Notes: a model not told the origin generated them from the letters alone. Shown: positions 13,121 to 24,858, numbered from the stretch's first letter. The stretch is DNA of 54,858 nt from Azoarcus sp. (GCA_031268195.1 JAIRXQ010000022.1:1-54858), one strand, 5' to 3'. Program-made: numbers and translations.

Positions 13121-14152
13121 ATGGCGCGCTACGCATCCGAACCCACCCCGCATCCCGCCCACGCCGGCCGCATCGGCATCTTGCTCGTCAACCTCGGCAC
13201 CCCGCGCGCGCCCACCGCGCGCGCCGTGCGTCCGTTCCTGCGCCAATTTCTCTCCGATCCGCGCGTGGTCGGGCTCCCGCGCTGGCTGTGGTGGCCGATC
13301 CTCAACTTCGGCGTGCTTGCGACGCGCCCCACGAAATCCGCGCGCAAATACGCCAGCATCTGGACGAAAGAAGGCTCACCGCTAAAGGTTCACACCGAAC
13401 GGCTCGTTTTCGGCCTTACCGCCGCGCTCAACCGCGAAAGTTTGCCGGGCAAGGAAATCGATGTCGGCTGGGCAATGCGCTACGGCGCGCCCGCCATCGA
13501 TACCACGCTGCACGCTCTGCGCGCCCGCGGCTGCGCCCGCCTCCTCGTCGTGCCGCTCTACCCCCAGTTCGCGGGCAGCACCACCGCGAGCACGATGGAC
13601 GAAGTCGCCCGCACCCTGCAACGTTTGCGCAACCTGCCCGAGCTGCGCTTCGTGCGCAGCTACCCGGACGCCCCCGGCTACATCGCCGCACTCGCCGCGA
13701 GCGTGCGCGAACACTGGGTCGCGCACGGGCAAGGCGACTGTCTGGTGATGAGTTTCCACGGCCAGCCCCAACAAACCGACGCCGCGGGCGACCCCTACCG
13801 CGCCGAATGCTTCGTGACCGCGCAACGGCTTACTGAAACGCTCGCACTGCCCCCGGAAAAAGTCCGCGTCACCTTCCAGTCCCGCTTCGGCAACGAAGCC
13901 TGGCTACAACCCTACACCCTGCCCACACTCGAAACACTTGCCGATTCCGGCCTGAAACGCGTCGACGTCCTCTGCCCCGGCTTCGCCGCCGACTGCCTGG
14001 AAACTCTCGAAGAAATCGCCCAATTCAACCGCGACGCCTTCCTCGCCCACGGCGGCGAAACCTTCCACGCCATCCCCTGCCTGAACGAGCGCCCAGACTG
14101 GATCGAGGCGCTGGCGGGAATCGTTTGGGAGCATCTGGCCGGGTGGGTGTAA
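13121..14152 (+). CDS. hemH: Ferrochelatase
   Basis: 343 residues. It inserts Fe(II) into protoporphyrin IX, the last step of haem b synthesis, at the cytoplasmic membrane face. Visible features are GILLVNLGTPRAP near residue 19, the SKY-equivalent stretch around residue 80, the catalytic His213 in VMSFHGQP, and the FQSRFGNEAWLQPYT region that carries conserved metal/porphyrin-site residues. It starts one base after hrcA and is surely cotranscribed; the hrcA-hemH order is typical of Betaproteobacteria. It has a short N-terminal extension of about 15 residues rich in Pro and His. Confidence 0.97.
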   Translation: MARYASEPTPHPAHAGRIGILLVNLGTPRAPTARAVRPFLRQFLSDPRVVGLPRWLWWPILNFGVLATRPTKSARKYASIWTKEGSPLKVHTERLVFGLTAALNRESLPGKEIDVGWAMRYGAPAIDTTLHALRARGCARLLVVPLYPQFAGSTTASTMDEVARTLQRLRNLPELRFVRSYPDAPGYIAALAASVREHWVAHGQGDCLVMSFHGQPQQTDAAGDPYRAECFVTAQRLTETLALPPEKVRVTFQSRFGNEAWLQPYTLPTLETLADSGLKRVDVLCPGFAADCLETLEEIAQFNRDAFLAHGGETFHAIPCLNERPDWIEALAGIVWEHLAGWV

Positions 14153-14163
14153 GTAAGGCCGCC

Positions 14164-15591
14164 TCACTCCTCCACCAGGCGTAATTCGAACCGCTCCGTC
14201 GCCAGCCCCGTTGTGGTGTGCGGGGTACCCTGCGTGGCGGGCGGACAGTGCTCGGCGTGGACGGCGGCGAGAGCGCCGAGGCGGTGAGCAACGACGGAGG
14301 CGACTTCCCGGCGGAAAGATTCCTGTACCTCGTCGGTCGCCAGCGCGAGCGCGGCGGGGTTGATTTCGAGATAGATAAGCGGTTCCAGCGACACCACGGC
14401 CATCGACTGACAGTGCTTGAGGCTGTCGAGCCACGCCAGCTCACCGAAGATGGTGCCGGGGCCGAGCTCCATCACCCGTCTGCCGGCAACGGACAGTTCG
14501 ACGCGGCCTTCCAGCAGGACGCCGAAGCGCTGCTCGTAGTCGCCCTCGTCCGCCAGCTTCACATAAGGACCGACCCGCCGCCATGCGCCAATGCGCAGCA
14601 CCTCCCAGAGTTCGATGTCGTCGAATTCGGTGAAAAACAATTGCTTGCGCAACATGGAGAAGCGCGAAGTGTCGAGCGACGCGCCTTCGTCATTGAGAAT
14701 CTTGTAGCGCACCGCCGAAAGATCCTTGGCAAACTCCGCTCCGTTTTTGTAGCGCGAATAGAGGTCTTTCTCCATCGCCTTGCGCACCACGGCATCCATC
14801 TGTTCGCTGACGTCGGGGTTGAGCTGCGTCACCGAAGGCGGGTCGGCGTTGATGATCTTGTAGACCAGTTGCGCCGGATTGACGGCGCGAAACGGTAGCC
14901 GCCCGGTGAGCATGTGGAACATCACCACGCCGAGCGAATAGAGGTCGGTCTTCTGGTTGAGCGGATAGCCCTTGATCTGTTCGGGGCTCATGTAGGCGGG
15001 CGAGCCGACGCCCATGATGAAAGTCGAATCCGTCGCGATGGACTTGTTGACGTTTAACGCCAGACCGAAGTCGGTAATGCGTACATCATCATTATCATCG
15101 ACCAGGATGTTGGCGGGCTTGATGTCACGATGCACGATACCCTGACGGTAGGCATAGTCGAGCGCCATGCAGCATTTGAAGAGAATACCGATGATGCGAT
15201 GCACCGGCAGGCGATTCTCGAAGCTGCAGAATTTTTCGAGCGTCGTGCCGGGGAAAAACTCCATGACGACATAAGCCTGTTCCGACTCGATCACCACCTC
15301 ATAGATGCGGATGATGTTGGCGTGATCCAGCCGCTTCGAGACGGCTTCCTCGGCGCGCAGCAGCTTGAGCAGTCGCCGGTTGAGCCTTGCACCGTCGTGA
15401 CTCTCGTCACCGAAGCGAATGAGCTTGACCGCGACCGAGCGGGACAGTTTGGGATGCCGCGCCTCGTAGACGGTCGCGGTCGCACCGCGGCCGACTTCGC
15501 GCACGATCTGATATTCACCGATTTTCGCGGGCATCTGCACCATGGCACTTTGCACTGTCTCTTCAACATTACGACATTGCGACCTTGACAT
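14164..15591 (-). CDS. Serine/threonine protein kinase with C-terminal cyclic-nucleotide-binding-type domain
   Basis: 475 residues. The N-terminal Hanks-type kinase (about 26-290) is complete: P-loop GRGATATVY at 34-42, Lys56, Glu82, HRDIKPAN beginning at 154, DFG at 174-176 and an activation-segment SPAYMSPEQ. After a linker, a cNMP-binding/Crp-like beta-barrel covers roughly 335-450, with FGVLLEGRVELSVAG and GTIFGELAWLDS. The PBC-type arginine segment is not obvious, so ligand binding is uncertain. No transmembrane segment is seen, so it is likely a soluble sensor kinase. Alternative starts at residues 17 and 20 are possible. It converges with hemH (11 bases apart) and diverges from the deaminase gene. 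Confidence 0.9.
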   Translation of the reverse strand: MSRSQCRNVEETVQSAMVQMPAKIGEYQIVREVGRGATATVYEARHPKLSRSVAVKLIRFGDESHDGARLNRRLLKLLRAEEAVSKRLDHANIIRIYEVVIESEQAYVVMEFFPGTTLEKFCSFENRLPVHRIIGILFKCCMALDYAYRQGIVHRDIKPANILVDDNDDVRITDFGLALNVNKSIATDSTFIMGVGSPAYMSPEQIKGYPLNQKTDLYSLGVVMFHMLTGRLPFRAVNPAQLVYKIINADPPSVTQLNPDVSEQMDAVVRKAMEKDLYSRYKNGAEFAKDLSAVRYKILNDEGASLDTSRFSMLRKQLFFTEFDDIELWEVLRIGAWRRVGPYVKLADEGDYEQRFGVLLEGRVELSVAGRRVMELGPGTIFGELAWLDSLKHCQSMAVVSLEPLIYLEINPAALALATDEVQESFRREVASVVAHRLGALAAVHAEHCPPATQGTPHTTTGLATERFELRLVEE

Positions 15592-15740
15592 CGTACTGCG
15601 CCAAACCCGCGCAATGACTGCACCACTGAGGATTTCATCACGCTCGCCCGCATTTCGGAACCCGGCCCGGATGAAACGCCGTCATATGTCACCGTAAGGG
15701 TGAGGGTGATGTACACTCGCGCCGTCCTTCACGTCCCGAC

Positions 15741-17075
15741 ATGAGCACGGAGCACGGTTTGAGCGCCACGGTCGATCTTCTCGTCCATCCCCGCTGGCTG
15801 GTGCCAGTCGAGCCCGACCGCACGGTGCTCGCCGGGCACAGTGTCGCCGTGCGCGACGGGCGCATCCTCGATATCCTGCCGCAAGCCGACGCCCGCGCAC
15901 GCTACGAGGCGGCCGAAGTCTTCGAGCTGCCCGATCACGTTCTGATTCCCGGCCTCGTCAATCTGCACTGCCACGCAGCCATGAGCCTGATGCGCGGCCT
16001 CTCCGATGACCTGCCACTGGCGCGCTGGTTGAACGAGGCGATCTGGCCCGCCGAAAAACGGCACGTCTCGCCCGCTTTCGTGCGCGACGGCACTTTGCTC
16101 GCCATCCGCGAGATGCTGCGCGGCGGCATCACCACGTACAACGACATGTATTTCTTCCCGGACGACGACGCGGAAATCGCCGCGCAAACCGGCATTCGCG
16201 CCGTCATCGGACTGATCGTGCTCGATTCTCCGAGCGCCTGGGCGAACGACCCCGACGACTACCTGCGCAAAGGATTGGCCGTGCGCGACAAATGGCGCGG
16301 CCATCCGCGCATCGGCTTTTCCATCGCGCCGCACGCGCCCTATACGGTTTCCGATCCGGGCCTGGAACGCGCCGCCTGCCTCGCCGCCGAGCTCGACCTG
16401 CCCCTCCACATCCACGTACACGAAACAGCGGGCGAAGTCACCGATTCCCTCGCCGCACATGGCGTGCGGCCCATCGCACGGCTGGAGCGCGTCGGGCTGC
16501 TCGGCCCCAACGTCACTGCCGCCCATGCCATCTACGCCGACGAGCGCGAACTGGCGTTGTTCGCGCATCGCGGCTGCCACATCGCCCACTGCCCGAGCTC
16601 CAACATGAAACTGGCCAGCGGCATCGCGCCCGTGCCCGCCATGCTCCGGCACGGCATCAACGTCGGCCTGGGCAGCGACGGCGCCGCCGCCAACAACCGG
16701 CTCGATCTGTTTCAGGAAATGCGGCAGGCCGCGCTGCTCGCCAAAGTCGCCAGCCTAGACGCCACGGCGCTGCCCGCGCACACCGCGCTGCGCATGGCCA
16801 CGCTCGGCGGTGCGCGCGCGCTGGGGCTCGACGGCCTGATCGGATCGCTCGAAACCGGCAAGTGCGCAGATATGTGCGCCGTCGCCCTCGGTGACCCCAT
16901 CACAAATCCGTGTTTCGATCCGGTTTCCCATTTAATATATGTGTGTGATCGGCAGCAGGTTTCGCATGTCTGGATAGAGGGCGAAATCCGCGTCAGAGAA
17001 GGCAAAACCCTGTTGCGATTTGGCGACAACGAATTGCTTGCTCTTGCATCACTATGGCAAACTAAGCTCGTTTAA
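15741..17075 (+). CDS. mtaD: TRZ/ATZ-family amidohydrolase, 5-methylthioadenosine/S-adenosylhomocysteine deaminase type
   Basis: 444 residues. The metal-dependent amidohydrolase barrel shows GLVNLHCHAAMSL (His76 and His78), LHIHVHETAGE as the third metal ligand region, the HCPSSNMKLASG strand and GLGSDGAAANN with the catalytic Asp. Members deaminate 5'-methylthioadenosine, S-adenosylhomocysteine or adenosine; older annotations call them chlorohydrolases. In Betaproteobacteria it is often found with ubiG, an SAM-dependent methyltransferase, which would fit removal of the by-product SAH. Here ompA lies between them. The enzyme subtype is inferred from family and context, not proven. Confidence 0.88.
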   Translation: MSTEHGLSATVDLLVHPRWLVPVEPDRTVLAGHSVAVRDGRILDILPQADARARYEAAEVFELPDHVLIPGLVNLHCHAAMSLMRGLSDDLPLARWLNEAIWPAEKRHVSPAFVRDGTLLAIREMLRGGITTYNDMYFFPDDDAEIAAQTGIRAVIGLIVLDSPSAWANDPDDYLRKGLAVRDKWRGHPRIGFSIAPHAPYTVSDPGLERAACLAAELDLPLHIHVHETAGEVTDSLAAHGVRPIARLERVGLLGPNVTAAHAIYADERELALFAHRGCHIAHCPSSNMKLASGIAPVPAMLRHGINVGLGSDGAAANNRLDLFQEMRQAALLAKVASLDATALPAHTALRMATLGGARALGLDGLIGSLETGKCADMCAVALGDPITNPCFDPVSHLIYVCDRQQVSHVWIEGEIRVREGKTLLRFGDNELLALASLWQTKLV

Positions 17076-17102
17076 CTGAGTTGGATTTCTGCTCAAAGAC
17101 GT

Positions 17103-17130
17103 TGCCGGATAACAAATAAGGCATCCGGCA
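17103..17130. promoter_or_regulatory. Inverted repeat in the ompA leader
   Basis: TGCCGGAT at 17103-17110 and its exact complement ATCCGGCA at 17123-17130 flank an AT-rich 12-base centre. The repeat lies 28 bases downstream of the mtaD stop and about 45 bases upstream of the ompA start codon. It could be an operator, a 5'-UTR stem stabilising the ompA mRNA, or a terminator for mtaD, although no T-run follows. Confidence 0.45.
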
Positions 17131-17173
17131 TAGTTCTGGCGGCATTGTCTCGCCCATCACCACTGAGGAAACC

Positions 17174-17896
17174 ATGACCAAACACAACCAGAAGCTGCTC
17201 GCGCTGGCCGCCATTGCCTCGCTCGGCCTGTCCGCTTCCACTGCTCTCGCGGAAGATATCGTCGTCAACGGGACGGGCGAGATTCCCTATCTGGTCGACG
17301 CTCGCAATGTCGTCTCCCGTAGCGGGTTCGATCTGTGCTGGCGCACCGGCTACTGGACTCCGGCCGCCGCTGAAACCGCCCTCGCCGGCGAATTGCCGGT
17401 CGGCTGCGGCTGCGACGCCGACATCGTCCCGAAGGACAAGTGCGAAATCGCGCCACCGCCTGTTGCCGAAGCACCGGCTCCCGAAGCGCCTCCCGTTGCA
17501 GCCCCGTCGCTTGCTGGCGAAAAAGTTCGCCTGAACGCCGACTTCCTGTTCGACTTCAACAAGGCGGATCTGAAAGCCGAGGGCAGCACCACACTTGACG
17601 GCGTCGCCGCCCAAGCGCAAGAACTTCAACTCGAAGTCGTCATCGTGACTGGCCATACCGACTTCCTGGGATCGGACACCTACAACCAACGCCTCTCCGA
17701 ACGCCGCGCCGCCACGGTGAAGGGCTATCTGGTCAGCAAGGGTATCGATGCTTCCCGTATCTATACCGAAGGCAAGGGCGAAGCCCAGCCCGTGACCGGC
17801 GGCCAGTGTAACGACGTCAAGCCGCGCTCCGCGCAGGTTGATTGCTTGCAGCCGGATCGTCGCGTCGATATCGAAATCATCGGTACGCGCAACTAA
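17174..17896 (+). CDS. ompA: OmpA-family outer-membrane protein
   Basis: 240 residues, preceded by a good ribosome-binding site (GAGGAAA). A signal peptide of 26 residues ends ...TALA before Glu27. The short N-terminal part contains a cysteine at 55 in SGFDLCWRTGYWTP and a CGC cluster; this is the betaproteobacterial type of OmpA, not the eight-stranded-barrel E. coli type. A Pro/Ala-rich linker (about 97-116) leads to an OmpA C-terminal peptidoglycan-binding domain with FDFNKADLKAEG, TGHTDFLGSDTYNQRLSERR and the closing Cys-containing PDRRVDIE segment. It likely anchors the outer membrane to peptidoglycan. A strong terminator follows. Confidence 0.93.
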   Translation: MTKHNQKLLALAAIASLGLSASTALAEDIVVNGTGEIPYLVDARNVVSRSGFDLCWRTGYWTPAAAETALAGELPVGCGCDADIVPKDKCEIAPPPVAEAPAPEAPPVAAPSLAGEKVRLNADFLFDFNKADLKAEGSTTLDGVAAQAQELQLEVVIVTGHTDFLGSDTYNQRLSERRAATVKGYLVSKGIDASRIYTEGKGEAQPVTGGQCNDVKPRSAQVDCLQPDRRVDIEIIGTRN

Positions 17897-17914
17897 CCGG
17901 TCACGCAGTCATGC

Positions 17915-17946
17915 AAAAGGCCCTGCTCCGGCAGGGCCTTTTTGTT
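17915..17946 (+). terminator. Rho-independent terminator of ompA
   Basis: A 12-bp perfect stem (AAAAGGCCCTGC / GCAGGGCCTTTT) with a TCCG tetraloop is followed by further T residues. It begins 18 bases after the ompA stop, a classical intrinsic terminator. Confidence 0.92.
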
Positions 17947-18045
17947 TGCACTTTTTTCCGTTTACGCTTCTTTTTCCTTTGCCGCTTGCGTTTAGCAGCG
18001 TCCATTGCGTAGCCTTAAGCGTCTCGTCTCAACCGTCACCGAACC

Positions 18046-18750
18046 ATGACCGCACTCAACGCCGACCCCGCCGAACTGCAAAAATTCAGCGACCTCGCCC
18101 ACCGCTGGTGGGACCCTTCTTCCGAATTCAGGCCGCTGCACGAGATCAACCCGCTGCGCCTCGGCTGGATCGACGCACTGGCCAGCCTCGCAGGGAAAAA
18201 AGTGCTCGACATCGGCTGTGGCGGCGGCGTGCTCGCGGAGGCCATGGCCTCGCGCGGCGCGGACGTGACCGGCATCGACTTGTCGGAAAAGGTGCTCAGC
18301 GTCGCACGCCTGCATTTGTACGAGAGCGGCCTGAAAGTGAATTACCAGCAAATCGCCGCCGAAGCCCTGGCCGAAACGCACGCGGGCCAGTTCGATGTCG
18401 TAACCTGCATGGAAATGCTCGAACACGTCCCCGAGCCCACCAGCACCGTTGCCGCCTGCGCAAAACTGGTCAAACCCGGCGGACAAGTATTCTTCGCCAC
18501 GCTGAACCGCAATCCGAAGTCCTATCTCTTCGCCATCGTCGGCGCTGAATACGTGCTGAAGCTCCTGCCGCGCGGCACGCACGATTACTTCAACTTCATC
18601 AAACCGTCCGAACTCACCCGTTTCTGCCGCACCGCCGGGCTCTCCCCCGCCGCCCTGCGCGGTCTGTCGTACAACCCCTTCACCCGCACCTACAGTCTCG
18701 GCGGCGACACCTCGGTCAACTACATGCTGCAAAGCACGCGCGACCGCTGA
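18046..18750 (+). CDS. ubiG: Bifunctional ubiquinone O-methyltransferase UbiG
   Basis: 234 residues. SAM-dependent class I methyltransferase that performs both O-methylations in ubiquinone synthesis. It opens with the family-typical [19 protein letters not shown] and has motif [14 protein letters not shown] near 53-65, the membrane-binding insertion region near [17 protein letters not shown], and the C-terminal [21 protein letters not shown]. In relatives gph often follows ubiG; here the tmRNA gene follows instead. Confidence 0.96.
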   Translation: MTALNADPAELQKFSDLAHRWWDPSSEFRPLHEINPLRLGWIDALASLAGKKVLDIGCGGGVLAEAMASRGADVTGIDLSEKVLSVARLHLYESGLKVNYQQIAAEALAETHAGQFDVVTCMEMLEHVPEPTSTVAACAKLVKPGGQVFFATLNRNPKSYLFAIVGAEYVLKLLPRGTHDYFNFIKPSELTRFCRTAGLSPAALRGLSYNPFTRTYSLGGDTSVNYMLQSTRDR

Positions 18751-18819
18751 GCACCGCGCCACAATTGCCGCCACCCACCGCACAAAGGGGTTGAATTCGC
18801 GCTGCAACGCCCCCACAAT

Positions 18820-19102
18820 CGCGGGCATGGTTGTAACTCCGGCGAGTCGGAGACGTTCTGGACAGGGGTTCGATTCCCCTCACCTCCACCAAAGTGCATC
18901 CGGTGGGTGTGGTTTGGTGGGGGGTGTCCCGGTTTCGACAGGGCGAGCGATGGCAAGCAGGCAACCCGAGAGGCGACGGACGTAATCCGCGCAAATCCAT
19001 AAACGCCAACGATGAGCGTTTCGCGATCGCTGCTTAAGCTGACCGCCGGGGCCGCTGAAGCCTTGTAACCCAAGACAGCCGATGGGGACTTCGGTCCCCA
19101 TC
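18820..19102 (+). ncRNA. ssrA: Permuted (two-piece) transfer-messenger RNA
   Basis: The 3' acceptor part comes first: T-arm AGGGG-TTCGATT-CCCCT then CACCTCC-A-CCA ending at 18891. After a 28-base spacer the 5' coding part follows: acceptor strand GGGGGTG at 18920-18926, D-loop-like GGTTTCGAC, then the tag frame at 19005-19034 with stop at 19035-19037, encoding ANDERFAIAA. The 7-bp acceptor helix pairs 18920-18926 with 18881-18887 and includes the G3-U70 wobble that marks alanine identity. A second helix pairs CAGGGCG (18939-18945) with CGTTCTG (18854-18860). A UUCG-capped 9-bp hairpin ends the region (19081-19102). Outer boundaries of the transcript are estimated. It rescues stalled ribosomes with SmpB. 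Confidence 0.93.
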
Positions 19103-19134
19103 GTCATTGCAGCGCAACCTGCGGGGCATGTACA

Positions 19135-19224
<90 letters not shown>

Positions 19225-19425
19225 GCTCGAAGCCCGGCATTATAGGGAAATCGACGGAAAAAGACAGCTAACGTGCGGTATTCGGTGGCGGGCGCAAGTT
19301 GCAGGATCTACATTGACGTCACGGTTCCGCATCATCCGGTAACGCATGTCGCCCACCCTGCGGCGTAATGCATTGCAGCGTGCGCCCCGGCCGCGAAGCG
19401 GGCAAAATCTATAAGTCTCAACCGG

Positions 19426-22240
<2,815 letters not shown>

Positions 22241-22477
22241 TCATGCAGTTGGAGGATAGCGCTCAAGCGTCGCGCGCAATTCGTCTCCCAAGCAGCGGAT
22301 TCGACAGCATTTTCCATCGGAAAGGAAGTAAAAAGCGGGCATCATTTTGATTAGTTCAAACAATGGTTTACGCAAAACACGTATAAATTCTTTTCTTGCA
22401 TTCGTCCAGACTTGTCGTAGCCTTAAAGAAGGCTCGGAGAAAGGGCTGGTTTTTGAAAAAACGGGGGGGAGTTCGAC

Positions 22478-22741
22478 ATGCTATCCATGCGCGATTGTCT
22501 TGACTACTGCGATCTCACCGATGACGAGGTCGCCCTGATAGCCGAATATGAAGGGATACCCGACATCATGGCCGCGCAAGTGCTTTGCGGCCTCGTACAA
22601 ACCGACGACGGCGTGCAGTTGTTGGCACGCTGGCTGCGCGAGCTGATCGAGTATGCCGACGCCGCCGGAATGCCGGACAAAGCCGCGCGCGCGCGCGCCG
22701 AGTTCGGCCGTTTTTCCACGGCATACCATTTGCCGCAATAA
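22478..22741 (+). CDS. Conserved small helical protein, unknown function
   Basis: 87 residues with a strong purine-rich ribosome-binding site (GGGGGGAG) six to twelve bases before the ATG; a second ATG three codons in is also possible. The sequence is acidic and mostly predicted helix: MRDCLDYCDLTDDEVALIAEYEGIPDIMAA reads like a small family found in several Proteobacteria (from memory, unnamed). No catalytic motif or membrane segment. The roughly 285 bases upstream contain no gene. An AT-rich stretch there with TATAAA at 22382-22387 may hold its promoter. It converges on rarA with a shared hairpin between them. Confidence 0.7.
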   Translation: MLSMRDCLDYCDLTDDEVALIAEYEGIPDIMAAQVLCGLVQTDDGVQLLARWLRELIEYADAAGMPDKAARARAEFGRFSTAYHLPQ

Positions 22742-22743
22742 CG

Positions 22744-22764
22744 CGGCTCCCTTTTCGGGAGCCG
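22744..22764. terminator. Hairpin between convergent small gene and rarA
   Basis: CGGCTCCC and GGGAGCCG form an 8-bp perfect stem around a TTTTC loop, two bases after the stop of the 87-residue gene. No long T-run follows on either strand, so it is a weak or factor-assisted bidirectional terminator. Confidence 0.5.
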
Positions 22765-22805
22765 TCCTCAGAGGCCGGGAGGCCGCGACGACGAAGCGCC
22801 CCCAT

Positions 22806-24191
22806 TCAGGGCGCTCCGTCGTCTTTGACGCGTGTGCGTCTCGCCTTGGCGTCGAGCTCGCGCAGGTGGGCGAGTTTTTCCGCGATCTTGCCTTCCATGC
22901 CGCGCGGCGTGGGCTTGTACCAGCCCGGCGGCGCGACACCGTCGGGGAAATAACACTCGCCCGCCGCGTAAGCCTCCGGTTCGTCGTGTGCGTAGCGGTA
23001 GGCATCTCCGTAGCCCAATTCCTTCATCAGCCTGGTCGGCGCGTTGCGCAGATGGAGCGGCACTGGCAGGGAACCGCTCTCCTCGATGAAGCGCCGCGCC
23101 GCGCCGTAGGCGGTGTACACCGCATTGGACTTGGCGGCGCAAGCCATGAATACCACGGCTTCGGCCAGCGCGAGTTCGCCTTCCGGCGAGCCGAGGCGCT
23201 CATAGGCGGCGCAGGCGTTCAGTGCAAGTTCGAGCGCGCGCGGGTCGGCCAGCCCGACGTCTTCGCACGCCATGCGCACGATGCGCCGCCCGAGTTGGAG
23301 CGGCGCGGCCCCGCCGTCGAGCATGCGGCAGAACCAATAGAGCGCCGCGTCGGGGTCGGAGCCGCGCACCGATTTGTGCAGCGCCGAGATTTGGTCGTAG
23401 AACGCTTCGCCGCCCTTGTCGAAGCGGCGCAGGTCGCGCGAGAGCGCCTGCTCGACGAAGGCCACTGTCACCGGATTCACCTTGGCGGTCGCCGCGGCAA
23501 TCTGCATCTGTTCGACGAGATTCATCAGCCGCCGCGCGTCGCCGTCCGCAAAACCGATCATGCGTTCGCGCGCCTCATCGCCGAACACCAGATCCGGACA
23601 GGCGCTCACGCGGGCACGCTCGAACAGCCCCGCCATTGCCTGCGAATCGAGTGACTCCAGCACATAAACCGAGGCGCGCGAGAGCAGCGCGGCGTTGACC
23701 TCGAAGGACGGATTTTCCGTGGTCGCGCCGATGAAGGTCAGCAGCCCCTGCTCCACGTAAGGCAAAAAGGCGTCCTGCTGCGCCTTGTTGAAGCGATGCA
23801 CCTCATCGACGAACAGAATCGTGCGGCGGCCCAGTTCGCGGGCGGCCTGGGCACGGGCCACCGCCGCACGGATTTCCTTCACGCCGGAGAACACCGCCGA
23901 TACCGCGATGAAATCGGCGTCAAACCCTTTGGCCATCAGGCGCGCGAGCGTGGTCTTGCCCACCCCCGGCGGCCCCCACAGGATCATCGAATGCGGCTTG
24001 CCGGACTCGAATGCCAGCCGCAGCGGTTTGCCCGATCCGAGCAGATGCATTTGTCCGGCCACTTCGTCGAGCGTGGCCGGGCGCAGGCGCTCGGCCAACG
24101 GCACGGCACCCGGGTCGACGGACGCACTCCGATGGGACGGTTTGTGCGACGGCGCAGCGGCTTCACTTGCGCCGAACAGGTCATCGCTCAT
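22806..24191 (-). CDS. rarA: Replication-associated recombination protein A (RarA/MgsA, AAA+ ATPase)
   Basis: 461 residues from the ATG at 24191, which overlaps the lolA stop as ATGA. The frame is open further upstream, but that part lies within lolA. The AAA+ module has Walker A GPPGVGKT at 73-80, Walker B ILFVDEVHRF and the sensor GATTENPSFEVN. The C-terminal tetramerisation part carries SDPDAALYWFCRML and the MACEDVGLADP segment typical of the family. It acts at stalled replication forks with SSB. The ftsK-lolA-rarA(-serS) order is conserved in Beta- and Gammaproteobacteria. Confidence 0.96.
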   Translation of the reverse strand: MSDDLFGASEAAAPSHKPSHRSASVDPGAVPLAERLRPATLDEVAGQMHLLGSGKPLRLAFESGKPHSMILWGPPGVGKTTLARLMAKGFDADFIAVSAVFSGVKEIRAAVARAQAARELGRRTILFVDEVHRFNKAQQDAFLPYVEQGLLTFIGATTENPSFEVNAALLSRASVYVLESLDSQAMAGLFERARVSACPDLVFGDEARERMIGFADGDARRLMNLVEQMQIAAATAKVNPVTVAFVEQALSRDLRRFDKGGEAFYDQISALHKSVRGSDPDAALYWFCRMLDGGAAPLQLGRRIVRMACEDVGLADPRALELALNACAAYERLGSPEGELALAEAVVFMACAAKSNAVYTAYGAARRFIEESGSLPVPLHLRNAPTRLMKELGYGDAYRYAHDEPEAYAAGECYFPDGVAPPGWYKPTPRGMEGKIAEKLAHLRELDAKARRTRVKDDGAP

Positions 24192-24856
24192 TGCTGGGGC
24201 GATGGCACACCGAGGATGTCCGCCCCCGCAGGTGGCTCGAAATGGAACGTGGCCGCATCGAGCTTCGGATTCAGGCGCAGGCGGACGAATTCGATGAGCG
24301 TCGTTTGCCCGAAGTTGTCGCGCAACACCATGCGTTGCAGGCGCTCGCCCTCGAAGCCGAAGCGGATCGTCTGAAAGCCGCCGCTGCCCTCGCCCACCGG
24401 CTGGCGCGGATGCGCCTCGATCCATGCAAGTTTCAGAGCGGCTTCGGCGTCGTTGGCGGGCACGCCCTCGGAGAGTGTGAAATCGCGGTCGACCCTGTCC
24501 TCGCCGAACAGGATGGCCGCGGGGGTCGCGCCCAGCGCGCTGCCGATCGGGCGCACCGTGACCTGATTGAGGTCGCGATCCCACGACCACAGTTGCTTGC
24601 CGTCGCCGACGAGCAGTTGTGGATACGGCAAATCGTACTCCCAACGGAATTTGCCGGGACGCGCGAAGGCAAATTTGCCGGACGCCTGTTGTGGCGGACG
24701 GCCCGATTCACCGATGACGGTCTGTTTGAACTCCCCCTCGGCGCTGCGCGCGGAGGTGACGAACTGCTGCAAGCGCCCCACCGCGCCCACGGCAGCGGCG
24801 GCACTGCCGGCCAACGACAACAAAATCACTGCGAGCAATACGCGCATCCCTTTCAT
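24188..24856 (-). CDS. lolA: Outer-membrane lipoprotein carrier protein LolA
   Basis: 222 residues from the ATG at 24856, chosen because GGAGGA lies at a proper distance; an ATG two codons upstream overlaps the ftsK stop but sits directly on the Shine-Dalgarno sequence. The signal peptide (MKGMRVLLAVILLSLAGSAAA) precedes the LolA beta-barrel, recognisable by LQQFVTSARSAEGEFKQTV, GKFAFARPGKFRWEYDLPYPQLLVGDG and WSWDRDLNQVTVRP. It ferries lipoproteins through the periplasm from LolCDE to LolB. It is coupled on both sides: four-base scale contacts with ftsK and an ATGA overlap with rarA. Confidence 0.94.
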   Translation of the reverse strand: MKGMRVLLAVILLSLAGSAAAAVGAVGRLQQFVTSARSAEGEFKQTVIGESGRPPQQASGKFAFARPGKFRWEYDLPYPQLLVGDGKQLWSWDRDLNQVTVRPIGSALGATPAAILFGEDRVDRDFTLSEGVPANDAEAALKLAWIEAHPRQPVGEGSGGFQTIRFGFEGERLQRMVLRDNFGQTTLIEFVRLRLNPKLDAATFHFEPPAGADILGVPSPQQ

Positions 24857-24858
24857 CC

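Noticed and set aside
12067-13122. Minus-strand frame of 351 codons
   Set aside because: Antisense to hrcA; low-complexity Gly/Val/His-rich translation without any family match.
18811-18850. Possible CRISPR-like or REP repeat upstream of the acceptor piece of tmRNA
   Set aside because: The short stem CTCCG/CGGAG is better explained as part of the tmRNA fold; no repeat-spacer periodicity exists here or elsewhere in the window.
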